Part shown: piece by piece, positions 24,318 to 34,651 of the stretch
How positions within the stretch are numbered: the stretch's first letter is position 1
Layout of the letters: every line of letters begins with the position of its first letter
NCBI GenBank assembly: GCA_963739375.1
Contig: CAVUAF010000014.1
Coordinates: forward strand, 434,001 to 498,000
DNA: 64,000 nucleotides
Origin: CAVUAF01 sp963739375
GTDB lineage: Bacteria > Acidobacteriota > Terriglobia > Terriglobales > Acidobacteriaceae
Direction: 5' to 3'
Notes under the pieces: generated by a model
Databases searched by the model: none
What the model saw: the letters and a program-made list of their open reading frames with translations, nothing else
Told to the model about the DNA's origin: nothing
Position numbers and translations under genes: made by a program

Positions 24318-26999
24318 ATGAAAACTCTAGTGCGGCGCGTGGTATGGGCGGTGGTGTGCCTGCTGGTTCTGGGGGCAGCGGCAGCGGCACAGTTGCCGTC
24401 GCCCGAGCAGCACCTCGGCTTCCGCGTCGGCGACGACCGCAAGCTCGCCGACTGGGAGCAGGTGACCAGCTACTTCCGCAAGCTGGCGGCCGCCGACCCG
24501 CAGCGCATCCGCTTCGAGGAGCTGGGGAAATCCACGCTGGGCAAGCCGTTCGTGGCCCTCACCATCACGGCCGCAGAAAACATGCCGAAGCTGGCGCGCT
24601 ACCTGGAAATCCAGCAGCGGCTGGCCGATCCGCGCGGGCTGAGCGACGCCGAGGCCGAGCAGCTGATCGCCGAGGGCAAGGCGGTCGTGCTCATAACCTG
24701 CACCGTGCACTCCACCGAGGTCGCCTCGACGCAGACGGCGATGGAGTTCGTCTACAAGCTGCTGACGGAAGACACGCCGCAGCATCGCGAGATCCTGAAC
24801 AACGTCATCTTCCTGCTCATCCCCTCGCTCAATCCCGACGGGCAGGACATGGTGGTGAAGTGGTACCGCAAGTACGTGGGGACGCCCTTCGAGGGCACGC
24901 CGCCGGTGGAGCTGTACCACCCCTACATCGGGCACGATGACAACCGCGACTGGTACATGTTCACGCAGGTGGAGTCGCAGCTGACGGTGGGGAAGGTGCA
25001 GAACGTGTGGCATCCGCAGGTGGTGTACGACGTGCACCAGATGGGGCCGAACGCGGCGCGCATCTTCGTGCCGCCGTTTCTCGATCCCGTCGATCCCAAC
25101 GTCGACCCGCTGCTGGTCGCGGAGACGAACGCGCTGGGCGCCAGCATGGCGGCGGCCCTGGCGTCGGCGGGCAAGACGGGCATCGCGGTGAACGCGATGT
25201 ACGACTTCTGGAGCCCGGCGCGGCACTACCAGGCGTACCACGGCGGCCTGCGCATCCTGACCGAGTCGGCCTCGGCGCGGCTGGCCACGCCCACGCGCGT
25301 CCGCTTCGAAGACCTGGACACCAACGCCCTCGGCTACAACGCGCGGCGGGCAAGCTGGAATTTCCCTGAACCCTGGCGGGGCGGCGAATGGCGCCTGCGC
25401 GACATCGTGGACTACCAGCTCATCGCCTACGAGGCGTGTCTCTTCCACGTGGCGCAGAACCGCGCCCAGTACGTGCGCAACTTCTATCGCCTGGGAAAGC
25501 GCGCGATCGAGCGCACGGGCGCGCCCTTCGGATTCGTGGTGCCGGCGGAGCAGAAGGACCCCGCGGCGGCAGTGAAGATGCTGAACACGCTGCGCTTCGG
25601 CATGGTCGAGGTACAGCGCGCCCGGCAGGAGTTCACGGCCGACGGAGTGCAGTATCCGGCGGGAACGCACGTCATTTTGCTGGCGCAGCCCTACGGCGGC
25701 TACGCCAAGACCCTGCTAGAGCGGCAGCACTATCCCGACATGCGCGAATATCCGGGCGGGCCGCCCAAGCGTCCCTACGACGTCACGGCGCAGACCCTGC
25801 CGCTGCTGATGGGCGTGAACACGGTGCAGATCGAGCGCCCGTTCAAGGCGGACCTGGAGAAGCTGGACAAGATCGAACTGCCGGCGAGCAAGTTCGAGGC
25901 GCGCTCCAAGGCCTACCTGCTGCGCGCCGACTCGAACAATGCCTTCCTCGCCGTCAACCGGCTGCTGAAAGCGGGGGCACCGGTGGCGCGGCTGCGCGCC
26001 GCGGTAAAGGACCACGGCCTCGACTTTCCCGCCGGGACCTTCGTGGTGCGCTCGAATGCGGTGACGCAGATCGCCTCCCTGGGCGCCACCGTGGCGGGCA
26101 CCGACCTGCCGCTGGCCGACGCCGTGCCGCTGACGGCGCCGCGCATCGGCATCTACGTCAGCTACATGCCGAGCATGGACGAAGGTTGGACGCGCTGGCT
26201 GCTGGAGCAGTTCGAGTTTCCCTACACCCGCGTCTACGACAAGGACGTGCGCGCCGGCGACCTGGCGTCGCGCTTTGACGTGATTGTGCTTCCCGACCAG
26301 AACATCAACGCCATCGTGAACGGACATCCGCGGCGGACGGCGCGGGCAGAGGGTGGAGAAGAGCCCGAGGCCGCGGCGGCGGCGGGCGGACGCGGCGCGC
26401 GCGGCGGCGGCGCACCGGGAGGTGCGGTGCCCGACGAATTCACCGGCGGGATCGGCGCGGTGGGGACCGCCAACCTGCGCGAATTCGTGATGAAGGGCGG
26501 GACGCTGGTGACGCTGAATGGGGCGTCGAACTTCGCCCTCGAGCGCCTCGGAGTGGGAGCGCGCAACGTGCTGCGCGACGTCGCCAACAAGGACTTCTAC
26601 GGGCCAGGCTCGATCCTGCGCGTCAACGTCGATCCCAATCATCCGCTCGGGTACGGCATGGACACGCAGGCGGCCATCTGGTTCGAGCAGAGCCCGGCGT
26701 TCGTGGCCAGCTTCGACAATCCCGCGGGCGACGCGGCGGCGGTGGCGCAGTATCCCAACGGCAACCCGCTGATGTCCGGCTGGCTGCTGGGCGATGCGCT
26801 GCTGGAAGGACGCAGTGCGCTGCTGGATGCGCCGCTCGGCCAGGGACACGTCGTCCTGTTCGGCTTCCGGCCGCAGTATCGCGGGCAGTCCTATGGGACG
26901 TTCAAGCTGTTGTTCAACGCGCTCTACTACTTTGGCGCGATGGCGCGGCCGGCGGCCGCCAGCAAGCCCGCCGTGGTCGAGGTGACGAAGCCGAAGTGA
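24318..26999 (+). CDS. M14-family zinc carboxypeptidase-like exported protein
   Basis: An 893-residue exported protein with signal peptide (MKTLVRRVVWAVVCLLVLGAAAAAQ). The M14 peptidase domain occupies residues ~35-320, with zinc ligands in TVHSTEVAS (HxxE) and in VVYDVHQMGP (third His), and substrate-binding LIPSLNPDGQDMVVKWYRKY. A long C-terminal part follows, with a Gly/Ala-rich loop (AAAAGGRGARGGGAPGGA) and a glutamine-amidotransferase-like alpha/beta segment. Start at ATG 24318; the open frame further upstream overlaps the rpoZ terminator. Large periplasmic M14 proteins of this architecture are typical of Acidobacteriota. The substrate is unknown. Confidence 0.9.
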   Translation: MKTLVRRVVWAVVCLLVLGAAAAAQLPSPEQHLGFRVGDDRKLADWEQVTSYFRKLAAADPQRIRFEELGKSTLGKPFVALTITAAENMPKLARYLEIQQRLADPRGLSDAEAEQLIAEGKAVVLITCTVHSTEVASTQTAMEFVYKLLTEDTPQHREILNNVIFLLIPSLNPDGQDMVVKWYRKYVGTPFEGTPPVELYHPYIGHDDNRDWYMFTQVESQLTVGKVQNVWHPQVVYDVHQMGPNAARIFVPPFLDPVDPNVDPLLVAETNALGASMAAALASAGKTGIAVNAMYDFWSPARHYQAYHGGLRILTESASARLATPTRVRFEDLDTNALGYNARRASWNFPEPWRGGEWRLRDIVDYQLIAYEACLFHVAQNRAQYVRNFYRLGKRAIERTGAPFGFVVPAEQKDPAAAVKMLNTLRFGMVEVQRARQEFTADGVQYPAGTHVILLAQPYGGYAKTLLERQHYPDMREYPGGPPKRPYDVTAQTLPLLMGVNTVQIERPFKADLEKLDKIELPASKFEARSKAYLLRADSNNAFLAVNRLLKAGAPVARLRAAVKDHGLDFPAGTFVVRSNAVTQIASLGATVAGTDLPLADAVPLTAPRIGIYVSYMPSMDEGWTRWLLEQFEFPYTRVYDKDVRAGDLASRFDVIVLPDQNINAIVNGHPRRTARAEGGEEPEAAAAAGGRGARGGGAPGGAVPDEFTGGIGAVGTANLREFVMKGGTLVTLNGASNFALERLGVGARNVLRDVANKDFYGPGSILRVNVDPNHPLGYGMDTQAAIWFEQSPAFVASFDNPAGDAAAVAQYPNGNPLMSGWLLGDALLEGRSALLDAPLGQGHVVLFGFRPQYRGQSYGTFKLLFNALYYFGAMARPAAASKPAVVEVTKPK

Positions 27000-27076
27000 C
27001 CCGCGCTGCTCTCCGCGAATGCTAGAATTGGCGGGCAATTGGGCGGTCAAAATCCCTTCTCCAGGCTGGTCTTCTC

Positions 27077-27863
27077 ATGGCTTCTTCCGGCACCGCGCCG
27101 GCGCGCGCGGCTTCCCATACATGGCTAACGGTCCTGCTCGTGCTCGTGCTCGCGTTCGGCTGCCTGGGCTGGGCAGCAGCGTGGCACTATCGCACGCACC
27201 GCATCTGGCAGCAGGTGGCGAAGGGTGACGACACCCTGCGCGACAAGTTCCTGGTCGCGTACTACGCCAGCGACGTCTGGAACAAGACCAGCTGGCTGGG
27301 CATCCGCTCCGACCAGACCCCCACCGACAACTGGTCCATGCAGGAGATCATCAGCGAGATCAAGCCGGACTACATCATCGAGACCGGCACGCTCTACGGC
27401 GGGACGAGCGTGTTTTACGCCGAGATCCTGGGGCAGGTGAACCCCAACGGCAAGGTGATCACCATCGACATCGAGCCGCACGCCGAGGAGGCTGCCAAGC
27501 TCAAGGCGTGGCAGGAGCGGGTGGAGCTGATCACCGCCAGCTCGATCGACCCCGAAGATGACGGCGGCGCTGGCCCAGCGCGTCGCGGGCAAGAAGGTGC
27601 TGGTCACGCTCGACTCCATGCACACGCGCGACCACGTGCTGCGGGAGATGGAGATCTACGGGCCCATGGTTTCCCCGGGCAGCTACCTCGTGGTGCAGGA
27701 CACCAGCGTGAACGGGCACCCGCTGCTCCCCGACTGGGGTCCCGGCCCGATGGAAGCGGTGCAGGAATACCTCAAGACGCACGACGACTTCATCGTCGAT
27801 CACAGCCGCGAAAAATTCATGCTGACCTTCTATCCCGACGGCTGGCTGAAGAAAGTTAAGTAG
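27077..27863 (+). CDS. CmcI/cephalosporin-hydroxylase-like protein, interrupted by one extra base
   Basis: Membrane-anchored (TWLTVLLVLVLAFGCLGWAA, residues ~15-34) protein of the CmcI (rhamnosyl O-methyltransferase / cephalosporin hydroxylase) Rossmann family. The first frame carries IIETGTLYGGTSVFYAEIL and GKVITIDIEPHAEEA. The second frame, one base out, carries VAGKKVLVTLDSMHTRDHVLREMEIYGPMVSPGSYLVVQDT and DWGPGPMEAVQEYL. Removing one A in GAAG at 27555-27556 restores SSIDPEMTAALAQRV and a full ~262-residue protein. A consensus error is more likely than true decay because both halves are perfectly conserved. Substrate unknown. Confidence 0.85.
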
Positions 27864-27866
27864 CGC

Positions 27867-29227
27867 ATGCCGCCGCGGGAAGACGCGACGCGCGGGGTGA
27901 CGCCGCGCGCCGAGGTGCGCGCGCTGCCCCGCCGCCTAGGACTCGGCACCGCCACCAGCGTGGTCATCGCCAGCATGGTGGGGGCGGGCATCTTCACCAC
28001 CACCGGGCTGATGCTGGCGCGCGTCACCAGCCCGGGAGCGGTGCTGCTGTGCTGGGTGGTCGCGGGCGTGGTGGCGCTGTGCGGCGCGCTCAGCTATGCC
28101 GAGCTGGCGGTCATGATGCCGCACGCCGGCGGCGAATACGTCTACCTGCGCGAAATCTACGGCCCCGCCTTCGCCTTCCTCACCGGCTGGATCAGCTTCT
28201 TCGTGGGCTTTTCCGCGCCGATTGCGGCCAGTGCGGTGGCCGCGGCGGCCTACTTCACCACCGCGGGCTTCCTGCCGGACTCGGCGCTGGCGGCGAAGAC
28301 GTGCGCCGCCGTCATCGTGCTGCTGCTGACCGCGGTGCACTACCGCGGCGGGCGCCTGGGTTCCGGGACGCAAAACTCCCTCACCGCGGCGAAGCTGGCG
28401 CTGATCACGCTGCTAGTGGTGGCCGGGTTTGCCAGCTCGCGCGGCCACTGGAGCGCGCTGCGCGACGCGCTGGGGTCGCTGCACCTGACCACGTGGCCGG
28501 GCGTGGGCCTGGCACTGCTGTGGGCGAGCTTCGCTTACAGCGGGTGGAACGGCTCGGCGTATATCGCGGAGGAAATCGAGGCGCCGGAGCGCAACCTGCC
28601 GCGCTCCTGGTCCTGGGCACGCTGGCGGTGGCGTTCCTGTACCTGGTGGTCAATCTGCTGCTGTTTTACGCGGTGCCGGCAGCGGAATTGAGCGGCGTGG
28701 TGCCGGTGGGAGCGGTGGCGGCGCAGAAGCTGTTTGGCGGCGCGGCGGGCACCTGGCTCGGAGGCTTGCTGGGGCTGGCGCTGCTGTCGTCGCTCAGCGC
28801 GTACGTGCTGAGCGGGCCGCGGGTGTATTACGCCATGGCACGCGACGGCCTCTTCTTCCCCTTCGCCGCGCGCGTCCATCCGAAATTCGAGACTCCCGGG
28901 CTGGCCATCGTGGCGCAGGGCGTGTGCGCCATCGCCATGGTGCTGACCGGAACGTTCGAGCAGCTGCTCACCTATATTGCGTTTTCTCTGGGCATCTTCC
29001 CCTGGTTCGCGGTGCTGGGCGTATTCATCCTGCGGCGCCGCGAGCCCGAGCGCCCGCGGCCGTACCGCACCTGGGGATATCCGGTGGTGCCGGCCGTCTA
29101 TCTGGGCGCGAGCGCGTGGATCCTGGTGGTGGCATTCATCGGGCGGCCCGGGCCGTCGCTGGCGGCGCTGGCGACGCTGGTCTGCGGACTGCCGGTGTAT
29201 TGGCTGACGACGCGACGCCGGGCATAG
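27867..29227 (+). CDS. APC-family amino acid permease, interrupted by one missing base
   Basis: A ~450-residue, 12-helix amino acid-polyamine-organocation transporter. The N-terminal half shows the APC hallmark GTATSVVIASMVGAGIFTTTG and GALSYAELAVMMPHAGGEYVYLREIYGP. The C-terminal half, in another frame, shows LGTLAVAFLYLVVNLLLFYAVP and ending IGRPGPSLAALATLVCGLPVYWL. The frames meet at ~28607, where one C appears to be missing (CGCTCCTGG expected CGCTCCCTGG). The protein then reads NLPRSLVLGTLAVAF. It starts four bases after the previous gene, so they are probably co-transcribed. The transported amino acid is unknown. Confidence 0.85.
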
Positions 29228-29229
29228 CC

Positions 29230-29310
29230 AGTTTCTAGTTTCTAGTTTCTAGCGCGGACGCCTTCAGCTCAGGCCAAGAACCAGGAACTAGAAACGAGAA
29301 ACTAGAAACT
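29230..29310. repeat. 7-bp tandem repeat with complementary arms (GTTTCTA / TAGAAAC)
   Basis: Left arm GTTTCTA x3, ~35-bp spacer, right arm GGAACTA-GAAACGA-GAAACTA-GAAACT, in the convergent gap between the permease and dnaE2 where a hairpin could terminate both. Confidence 0.9.
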
Positions 29311-30024
29311 CTCTCAGTGAAAATCATGCGCACCCGCACTGGCCGCCGCGGTGACGCGCAGGGGCGCGACGCGGTCGGCTTTCACGGAAATCACGCCATC
29401 CAGGTTCTGCAGCACGCCTTCGAGCAGCAGGAAGCGTTCGCGAACCAGCAGGAAGCGGTGCTGGTCGAATAAGTCGGGCGTGATGATGGCGTTGGCAATG
29501 CCGGTTTCGTCTTCCAGGCTGAGGAAGACGAAGCCGCTGGCGGTCCCGGGACGCTGGCGGGCGATGACGCAGCCGGCGGTGCGGACGCGCTTCCCGTTGG
29601 GGATGCGGGCGAGTTCCGCGGCGGGGCACACGCCCAGGCGGTCGAGTGCGGCGCGGCGATAGCGCATGGGATGCGGCCCCACGGTGAGGCCGGTGCCGTG
29701 GAAGTCGGCCACCAGGCGCTCTTCGGCGGTCATGGGCGCGAGCGGCGAGGGCGCGTCGCGCTCCACCATGCCCTCCAACAGCGGCCCCGCGGCACGCGTG
29801 GCACGTTCGATCTGCCAGAGGGCGTCGCGGCGGTGGAACCGCTCGGCTCCGCCAAGCGCGTTCAATGCTCCTATCTCCGCCAGCGTCTGCAGTTCGTTGC
29901 GCCGCAGTTCGGGGACGCGGCGCACCAGCTCGTCAATCGAGGCAAACGGCCGCAGCCGCCGCGCGCGCACCAGCGCCTGCGCCGCCTCGGCACGCAGGCC
30001 GCGGACGTAGCGAAGGCCCAGCCG

Positions 30025-30093
30025 CAGTTGCCAGTTGCCGGTTGCCAGTTGCTGGTTTTGCTGAGAACTGGGAACTGGGAACTGAGAACTGCT
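30025..30093. repeat. 7-bp tandem repeat inside dnaE2 (AGTTGCC and GAACTGG units)
   Basis: Arm of GTTGCCA units followed by GAACTGG / GAACTGA units within the C-terminal coding part of dnaE2. It is read in frame as about 22 residues of Ser/Gln/Asn-rich sequence (SSSQFPVPSSQQNQQLATGN) between two conserved blocks. Confidence 0.85.
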
Positions 30094-32370
30094 CTCCAGC
30101 GTGCACAGCCAGTCGGACGCGGTCACATCAATGGGCCGCACGGTGAGGCCGTGGCGCTGCGCGTCTTTGACCAAAGTGGCGGGGGCGTAGAAGCCCATGG
30201 GCTGGTTGTTGAGCATGGCGCAGGTAAAGGCGGCGAGGTAGTGGGTCTTGAGCCAGGCGCTGGCGTAGGCGAGCAGCGCGAAGCTGGCGGCGTGGGATTC
30301 GGGGAAGCCGTAGAGCGCGAACGAAGTGATGGCGTGGATGATCGCTGCTGCGCCTCGCCGGCGATGCCGTTGCGCGTCATGCCGGCGCGCAGCTTCTGCT
30401 CGACGTCGGCCATGCGCACCTCGGCGCGCTTGAAGCCGAAGGCGCGGCGCAGCTCCTCGGCTTCGCCGCCGCTGAAGCCGGCAGCGATCATGGCCATGCG
30501 CAGCAATTGCTCCTGGAACAGCGGCACGCCCAGGGTACGCGCCAGCACCGGCTCCAGCGCGGGATGCGGACAGTCGACCGGCTCGCGTCCCTGGCGGCGC
30601 TGGATGTAGGGGTTGACCATGTTGCCGACGATGGGGCCGGGGCGGATGATGGCCACCTGCACCACGAGGTCGTAGAACTTTTTCGGCTGCAGGCGCGGCA
30701 GGCACGCCATCTGCGCGCGGCTCTCGACCTGGAACATCCCCACCGTGTCGGCTTTCTGCAGCGCGGCGTAGACCGCCGGGTCGTCGGCCGGCAGGTGCGC
30801 CAGGTCGACCTTCTCGCCCGAGGTCGTCGCGGATGATGCCCAGGCAGTCTTCCAGCACCGCCATCATTCCCAGCCCGAGCAGGTCAACCTTGATGATGCC
30901 CATGTCGGCGCAGTCGTCCTTGTCCCACTGCACCACCACGCGGCCGGGCATCGCGGCGGGCTCCAGCGGCACCACGGAATCGAGCTGTCCCTGGCAGATC
31001 ACCATGCCGCCGGAGTGCTGGCCGAGGTGCCGCGGCAGGTCCTGCACGCGGCAGGTACAGCTCGAAGAATTTGCGCATGCGCGGATGCTCGCAGGTCGAA
31101 GCCGGCCTCGCGGAACTGCGACTCCAGCGTGTCTTTGGGGTCCTTGTATTCCCAGGTGCCGACCAGCGCGGCCAGCCGCCCGGCGGTTTCCTCGTCGAAG
31201 CCGAGCGCCTTGCCCACTTCGCGCGCGGCCGAGCCGGCCGCGATAGGTGATGACGTTGGCGGTCATGGCGGCGCCGCGCTGCCCGTAGCGCTCGTAGACG
31301 TACTGGATGACGCGCTCGCGGCTGCTCGCCGCTGGGCAGGTCGAGGTCGATGTCGGGCCACTCGCCGCGCTCTTCCGAGAGGAAGCGCTCGAAGAGCAGG
31401 TCCATGCCGACCGGATCGACGGCGGTGATGCCCAGCGCGTAGCAGACGGCGCTGTTGGCGGCCGAGCCGCGGCCCTGCGCCAGGATGCCCTGCGCCCGGC
31501 AGAAGCGCACGATGTCCCACACGATCAGGAAATAGCCGGCGAGCCCGAGCTTTTCGATGAGCGCCAGTTCGCGCTCGATCTGGCGGCGGGCACGCTGCCG
31601 CAGCGCGGGATCTTTGCGGCCGTAGCGCTCGCGCATGCCTTCTTCGGTGCGCGCCCGCAGGAACGACGTTCATCGGTGTCGCCTTCCGGCACCGGGTAGT
31701 GCGGGAACTCGTAGCCGAGGTCGGCAAGCGTGAACGCGAGGCGCGCGGAGATGAGCTCGCGGTGTTGGCGATGGCGTCGGGCAGGTCGGCGAAGAGGCGT
31801 GCCATGTCGCGCGCGGTCTTGAGGTGGCGCTCGGCATTCGCCGCCAGCAGGCGTCCGGCCGCCTCCAGCGTGGTGTGATGGCGGATGGCGGTGAGGACGT
31901 CGAGGATCTCGCGTTCCGCCGGCGTGGCGTGCTGCACGCCGTTGGTGGCCACCAGCGGCAGGTGGAGCGCGCGCGCGATGGCCACGGCCGCGTGGTTGCG
32001 CGCTTCCTGCTCGCGGTGGTAGTGGCGCTGCAGCTCGACGTAAACATTTTCCCGGCCAAAAATGCCAGCGAGCCGCTCCACCGCGCGCCGCGCTTCCTCC
32101 ATGCTGCCGCGCGCCAAGGCCGTGTGCAGCGGGCCTTCCGCGCCCCCGGTCAGGCAGATGAGGCCGGAGGAAAATTCGGCGAGTTCCGCCTCGGTGGCGG
32201 CCGCGATGGTCTCGGGGCGCGACTCCAGCGGGCATTTCGGCGCGCGGAGAACCGGGGTCCCCACGAAGCCCGCCTTTGGCTTCGTGGGGTGGCGCAGTTT
32301 CATGCGCGTGATCAGGCGGCAGAGGTTCTGGTAGCCGGCGCGCGAAGCGACGAGCAGGGGCAGGCGAAAC

Positions 32371-32462
32371 AAATTGCCGGACTGCCGAATTGCCGAACTG
32401 CCGAATTGATCGGCAGGCGATTCTAAGTTCGGCAATTCCGCAGTTCCGCAGTTCGGCAATCG
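32371..32462. repeat. 8-bp tandem repeat with complementary arms inside dnaE2 (GCCGAATT / AATTCGGC)
   Basis: Left arm TTGCCGGACTGCCGAATTGC..., spacer with GATCGGCAGGCGATTC, right arm GTTCGGCAATTCCGCAGTTC. Read in frame it inserts ~30 residues (NCGTAELPNLESP...) into the N-terminal PHP domain region of dnaE2. Confidence 0.87.
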
Positions 32463-32669
32463 CACCGTCAGCTCGCTGCCAATGTGCGCCCGCAGCCCGA
32501 GCTTTTGCGCCCGCAGATGGAAGCGGGGCGCGCCGTACACCCCGTCGCGGTCCACCAGCGCCATGGCCGGCAGCCCGAGCTCGGCGCACACCCCGGCCAG
32601 CGCCTCCGGGGTCGAAGCCCCCTCGAGGAAACTGAAAGCGGAGCGCGCGTGGAGCTCAACGTAGGTCAT

Positions 32670-32742
32670 TGCAGAATTGCCGAAGTGCCGAATTGCCGGA
32701 TTGACAACACCTCGGCACCGGGTTTTGCAATTCGGCAATCAG
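32670..32742. repeat. 8-bp tandem repeat between imuB and dnaE2
   Basis: Units GCCGAATT / GCCGAAGT and the complementary AATTCGGC fill the whole 69-bp gap between the imuB stop and the dnaE2 start, so they replace any ordinary ribosome-binding region there. The last bases touch the imuB stop. Confidence 0.85.
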
Positions 32743-34649
32743 TCATACTGCCCCTCCACCAGCCACCTGCCGCTCGCCAGTTCGTGCACCAGCCGATAGA
32801 GCACCAGCGCCGGCTGGGGCGGCTCATTGGCCGGCGAATGGCCGGCTATGGGCTTCTTCCGCCGCGGGGCGACGGCGATGTCCCATTCGTCGCGGGAAAA
32901 CCCGAGAGCGGTTTCTGCTTCCGCGTTTTTCGTTACGCGACCGGCCGCGCTTGGCCGCGCACCCGCTGCCGACGTAAGCCGCGCCGGATGCCGGGAATAC
33001 TGGTAGCCGCCGGGATTGACCTCCTGCACCGGCGCCTGCCGCAAGGGAAACGCCTTGCGATCCGGCCGGGAAACGCGGGGCGCGGGGCCGGAAACCTGCT
33101 CTCCCCACCACTCGCCGGAGGCGCGCCAGGGGCCGGCAGCCCAGACCACGTCGCCGGTGAAGCCGCGCTCGTCCGCGCACGCCAGTCGTACCGGGCGGCC
33201 GTCGTGTACCTCGATGGTGGCGGCAATCGCTGGCCGGAAGACACGCGTGGCCATTGCCGCATTGCGGAACTGCGGAATTGCCGAATTCTGCGCGTCGCCG
33301 TTTGCAGTTCGACAATTCGGCAATTCGGCAGTTCTGCAATTTGCGAACTCGCGCACGACAAACGCCTCCCGCCGATGCGCATCCCGCAGCGCCGGCGACC
33401 CCGCGTTGCCCGCGCCGACGATCCCCGCCAGCCGCGCCAGCAGGAGTTGCAACTTCTCCGGCTCGGGGGTGGTGGGGTGGAAAAGCCCGTGCTGCACCAC
33501 CTGCGGCCGCACCGGCTCGGCTGCAAGCGTGATCTTGCGGATGGGCGCGGCGGGCGGATGCTCCTGCAGGTCGAGCTGCCACAGCTTGAGAAAGACGCGT
33601 GCGTCCAGCATCGGAACGGGCAGCCGCAGCGTGCGTTGGAAATTGAGTGATTGTGCCATTGAGTCATTGAGCGATTCCGGACTGTCAGCGCTGGCCTTGC
33701 TTTGCAATGACTCAATGACCCGATCACGCAATGGCTCAATCGCCTCGAGCTCGAGCGTGAGGCGCAGCTCGTTGGTGGCAAGGGCGCGGGCGGCGAGGCG
33801 GGCGCAGAGCTGCGCGAGCAGGCGCGCCAGGAGGAAGGCCAGCGGCTCGATCTGATCCACGGGGTGTTCGAGTGCAAGCGCTTCCTCGAAGCGCAGCGGC
33901 GGCTCGGCGGCGACCAGCACCTGCGAGCCTTCGCCACGCGCCAGCTTCTGCCACGCCACGCCGCGCTGCCCCAGGCGTTCGGCGACGGCCACGCTGGGCA
34001 GTGCTGCCAGGGCGCGCAGGGTGTGGACGCCCCAGGCATCGAACGTGCTCAGCACCGCGTTGCGAGTATCGAGTTGCGCGTTTCTGCCCGCTCCTCGGGA
34101 CTCGGGACTCGGCACTCGGAACAGCACCTCCACCGGCAGCGGCCCCAGACGCTGTGCCTCTTCCCCGGGAGGAATGACGGTGACGCCGGAAAAGCCGCAG
34201 GCGGCGTGCACCGCGGCTTCGCGGTTGGCGGCGAGGGCGACATTGGCTTCCAGACCCAGCGCGGCGGCGTGGCGCGCGAGCTCGCGCGCCAGGCGCGGCG
34301 GCGGCCCGAAGAGCCGTTCGAGGCCGGAGACATCGAGCAGGACGGTGTCGCGGGCGAGTGGCTCGACGCGCGGCGAAAAAGCGTGCGCGCCGTCGCGCAG
34401 CGCGGCGTGCGCTGCCGCTTCCTGGGCGGCCGCACGGCGCCGCACAGCCAGCCCGGCCAGCGCTTCCGCCTGCAGCCTGGTCATGCCGACTTCCACCCCC
34501 GCCTGGCGCGCGGCTTCGTTGACGGCGCCGACGCGCACCAGCGGCGGCGCCCCCTCGAGCACCGCCAGCGGCTGCGCGCGCAGCTCGGGTGCAGCGCGCA
34601 CCAGCGACGCGGCGACGAAGTCAGGCACGTAGATGGCGGCGAAGAGCAT
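32739..34649 (-). CDS. imuB: Y-family-like DNA polymerase accessory protein ImuB with three repeat-encoded insertions
   Basis: A 636-residue ImuB homologue, the catalytically inactive Y-family hub of the ImuA-ImuB-DnaE2 mutasome. It starts MLFAAIYVPDFVAASLV and keeps the palm/fingers layout (ALRDGAHAFSPRVEPLARDTVLLDVSGLERLFG) without the usual acidic triad. The C-terminal part has YRLVHELASGRWLVEGQYD, a common ImuB ending. Three stretches are translated tandem repeats: ~residues 176-197 (FRVPSPESRGAGRNAQLDTR), ~300-337 (RDRVIESLQSKASADSPES) and ~433-467 (FANCRTAELPNCRTANGDAQ). The frame is uninterrupted despite them. It is 54 bp downstream of imuA. Confidence 0.9.
   Translation of the reverse strand: MLFAAIYVPDFVAASLVRAAPELRAQPLAVLEGAPPLVRVGAVNEAARQAGVEVGMTRLQAEALAGLAVRRRAAAQEAAAHAALRDGAHAFSPRVEPLARDTVLLDVSGLERLFGPPPRLARELARHAAALGLEANVALAANREAAVHAACGFSGVTVIPPGEEAQRLGPLPVEVLFRVPSPESRGAGRNAQLDTRNAVLSTFDAWGVHTLRALAALPSVAVAERLGQRGVAWQKLARGEGSQVLVAAEPPLRFEEALALEHPVDQIEPLAFLLARLLAQLCARLAARALATNELRLTLELEAIEPLRDRVIESLQSKASADSPESLNDSMAQSLNFQRTLRLPVPMLDARVFLKLWQLDLQEHPPAAPIRKITLAAEPVRPQVVQHGLFHPTTPEPEKLQLLLARLAGIVGAGNAGSPALRDAHRREAFVVREFANCRTAELPNCRTANGDAQNSAIPQFRNAAMATRVFRPAIAATIEVHDGRPVRLACADERGFTGDVVWAAGPWRASGEWWGEQVSGPAPRVSRPDRKAFPLRQAPVQEVNPGGYQYSRHPARLTSAAGARPSAAGRVTKNAEAETALGFSRDEWDIAVAPRRKKPIAGHSPANEPPQPALVLYRLVHELASGRWLVEGQYD
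33252..33349. repeat. 8-bp tandem repeat with complementary arms inside imuB (GCCGAATT)
   Basis: Arms ATTGCCGCATTGCGGAACTG and GACAATTCGGCAATTCGGCA flank a ~25-bp spacer. Open in the imuB frame, with no stop codon in any frame of the unit. Confidence 0.88.
33640..33740. repeat. 7-8-bp tandem repeat with complementary arms inside imuB (GAGTCATT / AATGACTC)
   Basis: Left arm ATTGAGTGATTGTGCCATTG..., spacer ~35 bp, right arm CAATGACTCAATGACCCGAT. Translated in frame as a hydrophilic insertion. Confidence 0.85.
34061..34120. repeat. 7-bp tandem repeat inside imuB (GGACTCG)
   Basis: Units GAGTATC-GAGTTGC and, after a short spacer, GGGACTC-GGGACTC-GGCACTC. In-frame insertion near the imuB fingers region. 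Confidence 0.8.
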
Positions 34650-34651
34650 GC

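Larger units (their letters stand above)
29314..32669 (-). pseudogene. dnaE2: error-prone DNA polymerase DnaE2 (ImuC), with about eight frameshifts
   Basis: A DnaE-type alpha-subunit polymerase of the SOS mutasome (works with ImuB, which tethers it to the beta clamp). Family blocks appear in order but in alternating frames: PHP domain start MTYVELHARSAFSFLEGAS, GRGSAANSAVCYALGIT, PDIDLDLPSGE catalytic region, LDSVVPLEPAA ... KVDLLGLGMMAVLED, VGMFQVESRAQM, IIRPGPIVGNMVNPYI, the finger segment FGFKRAEVRMADVEQKLR, and a C-terminal OB domain. Breaks lie near 31670, 31760, 31325, 31243, 31085, 31045, 30825 and 30345. No continuous frame exceeds one third of the gene. Two tandem repeats are also inserted. 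Real decay or poor consensus cannot be separated from sequence alone. Confidence 0.88.
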
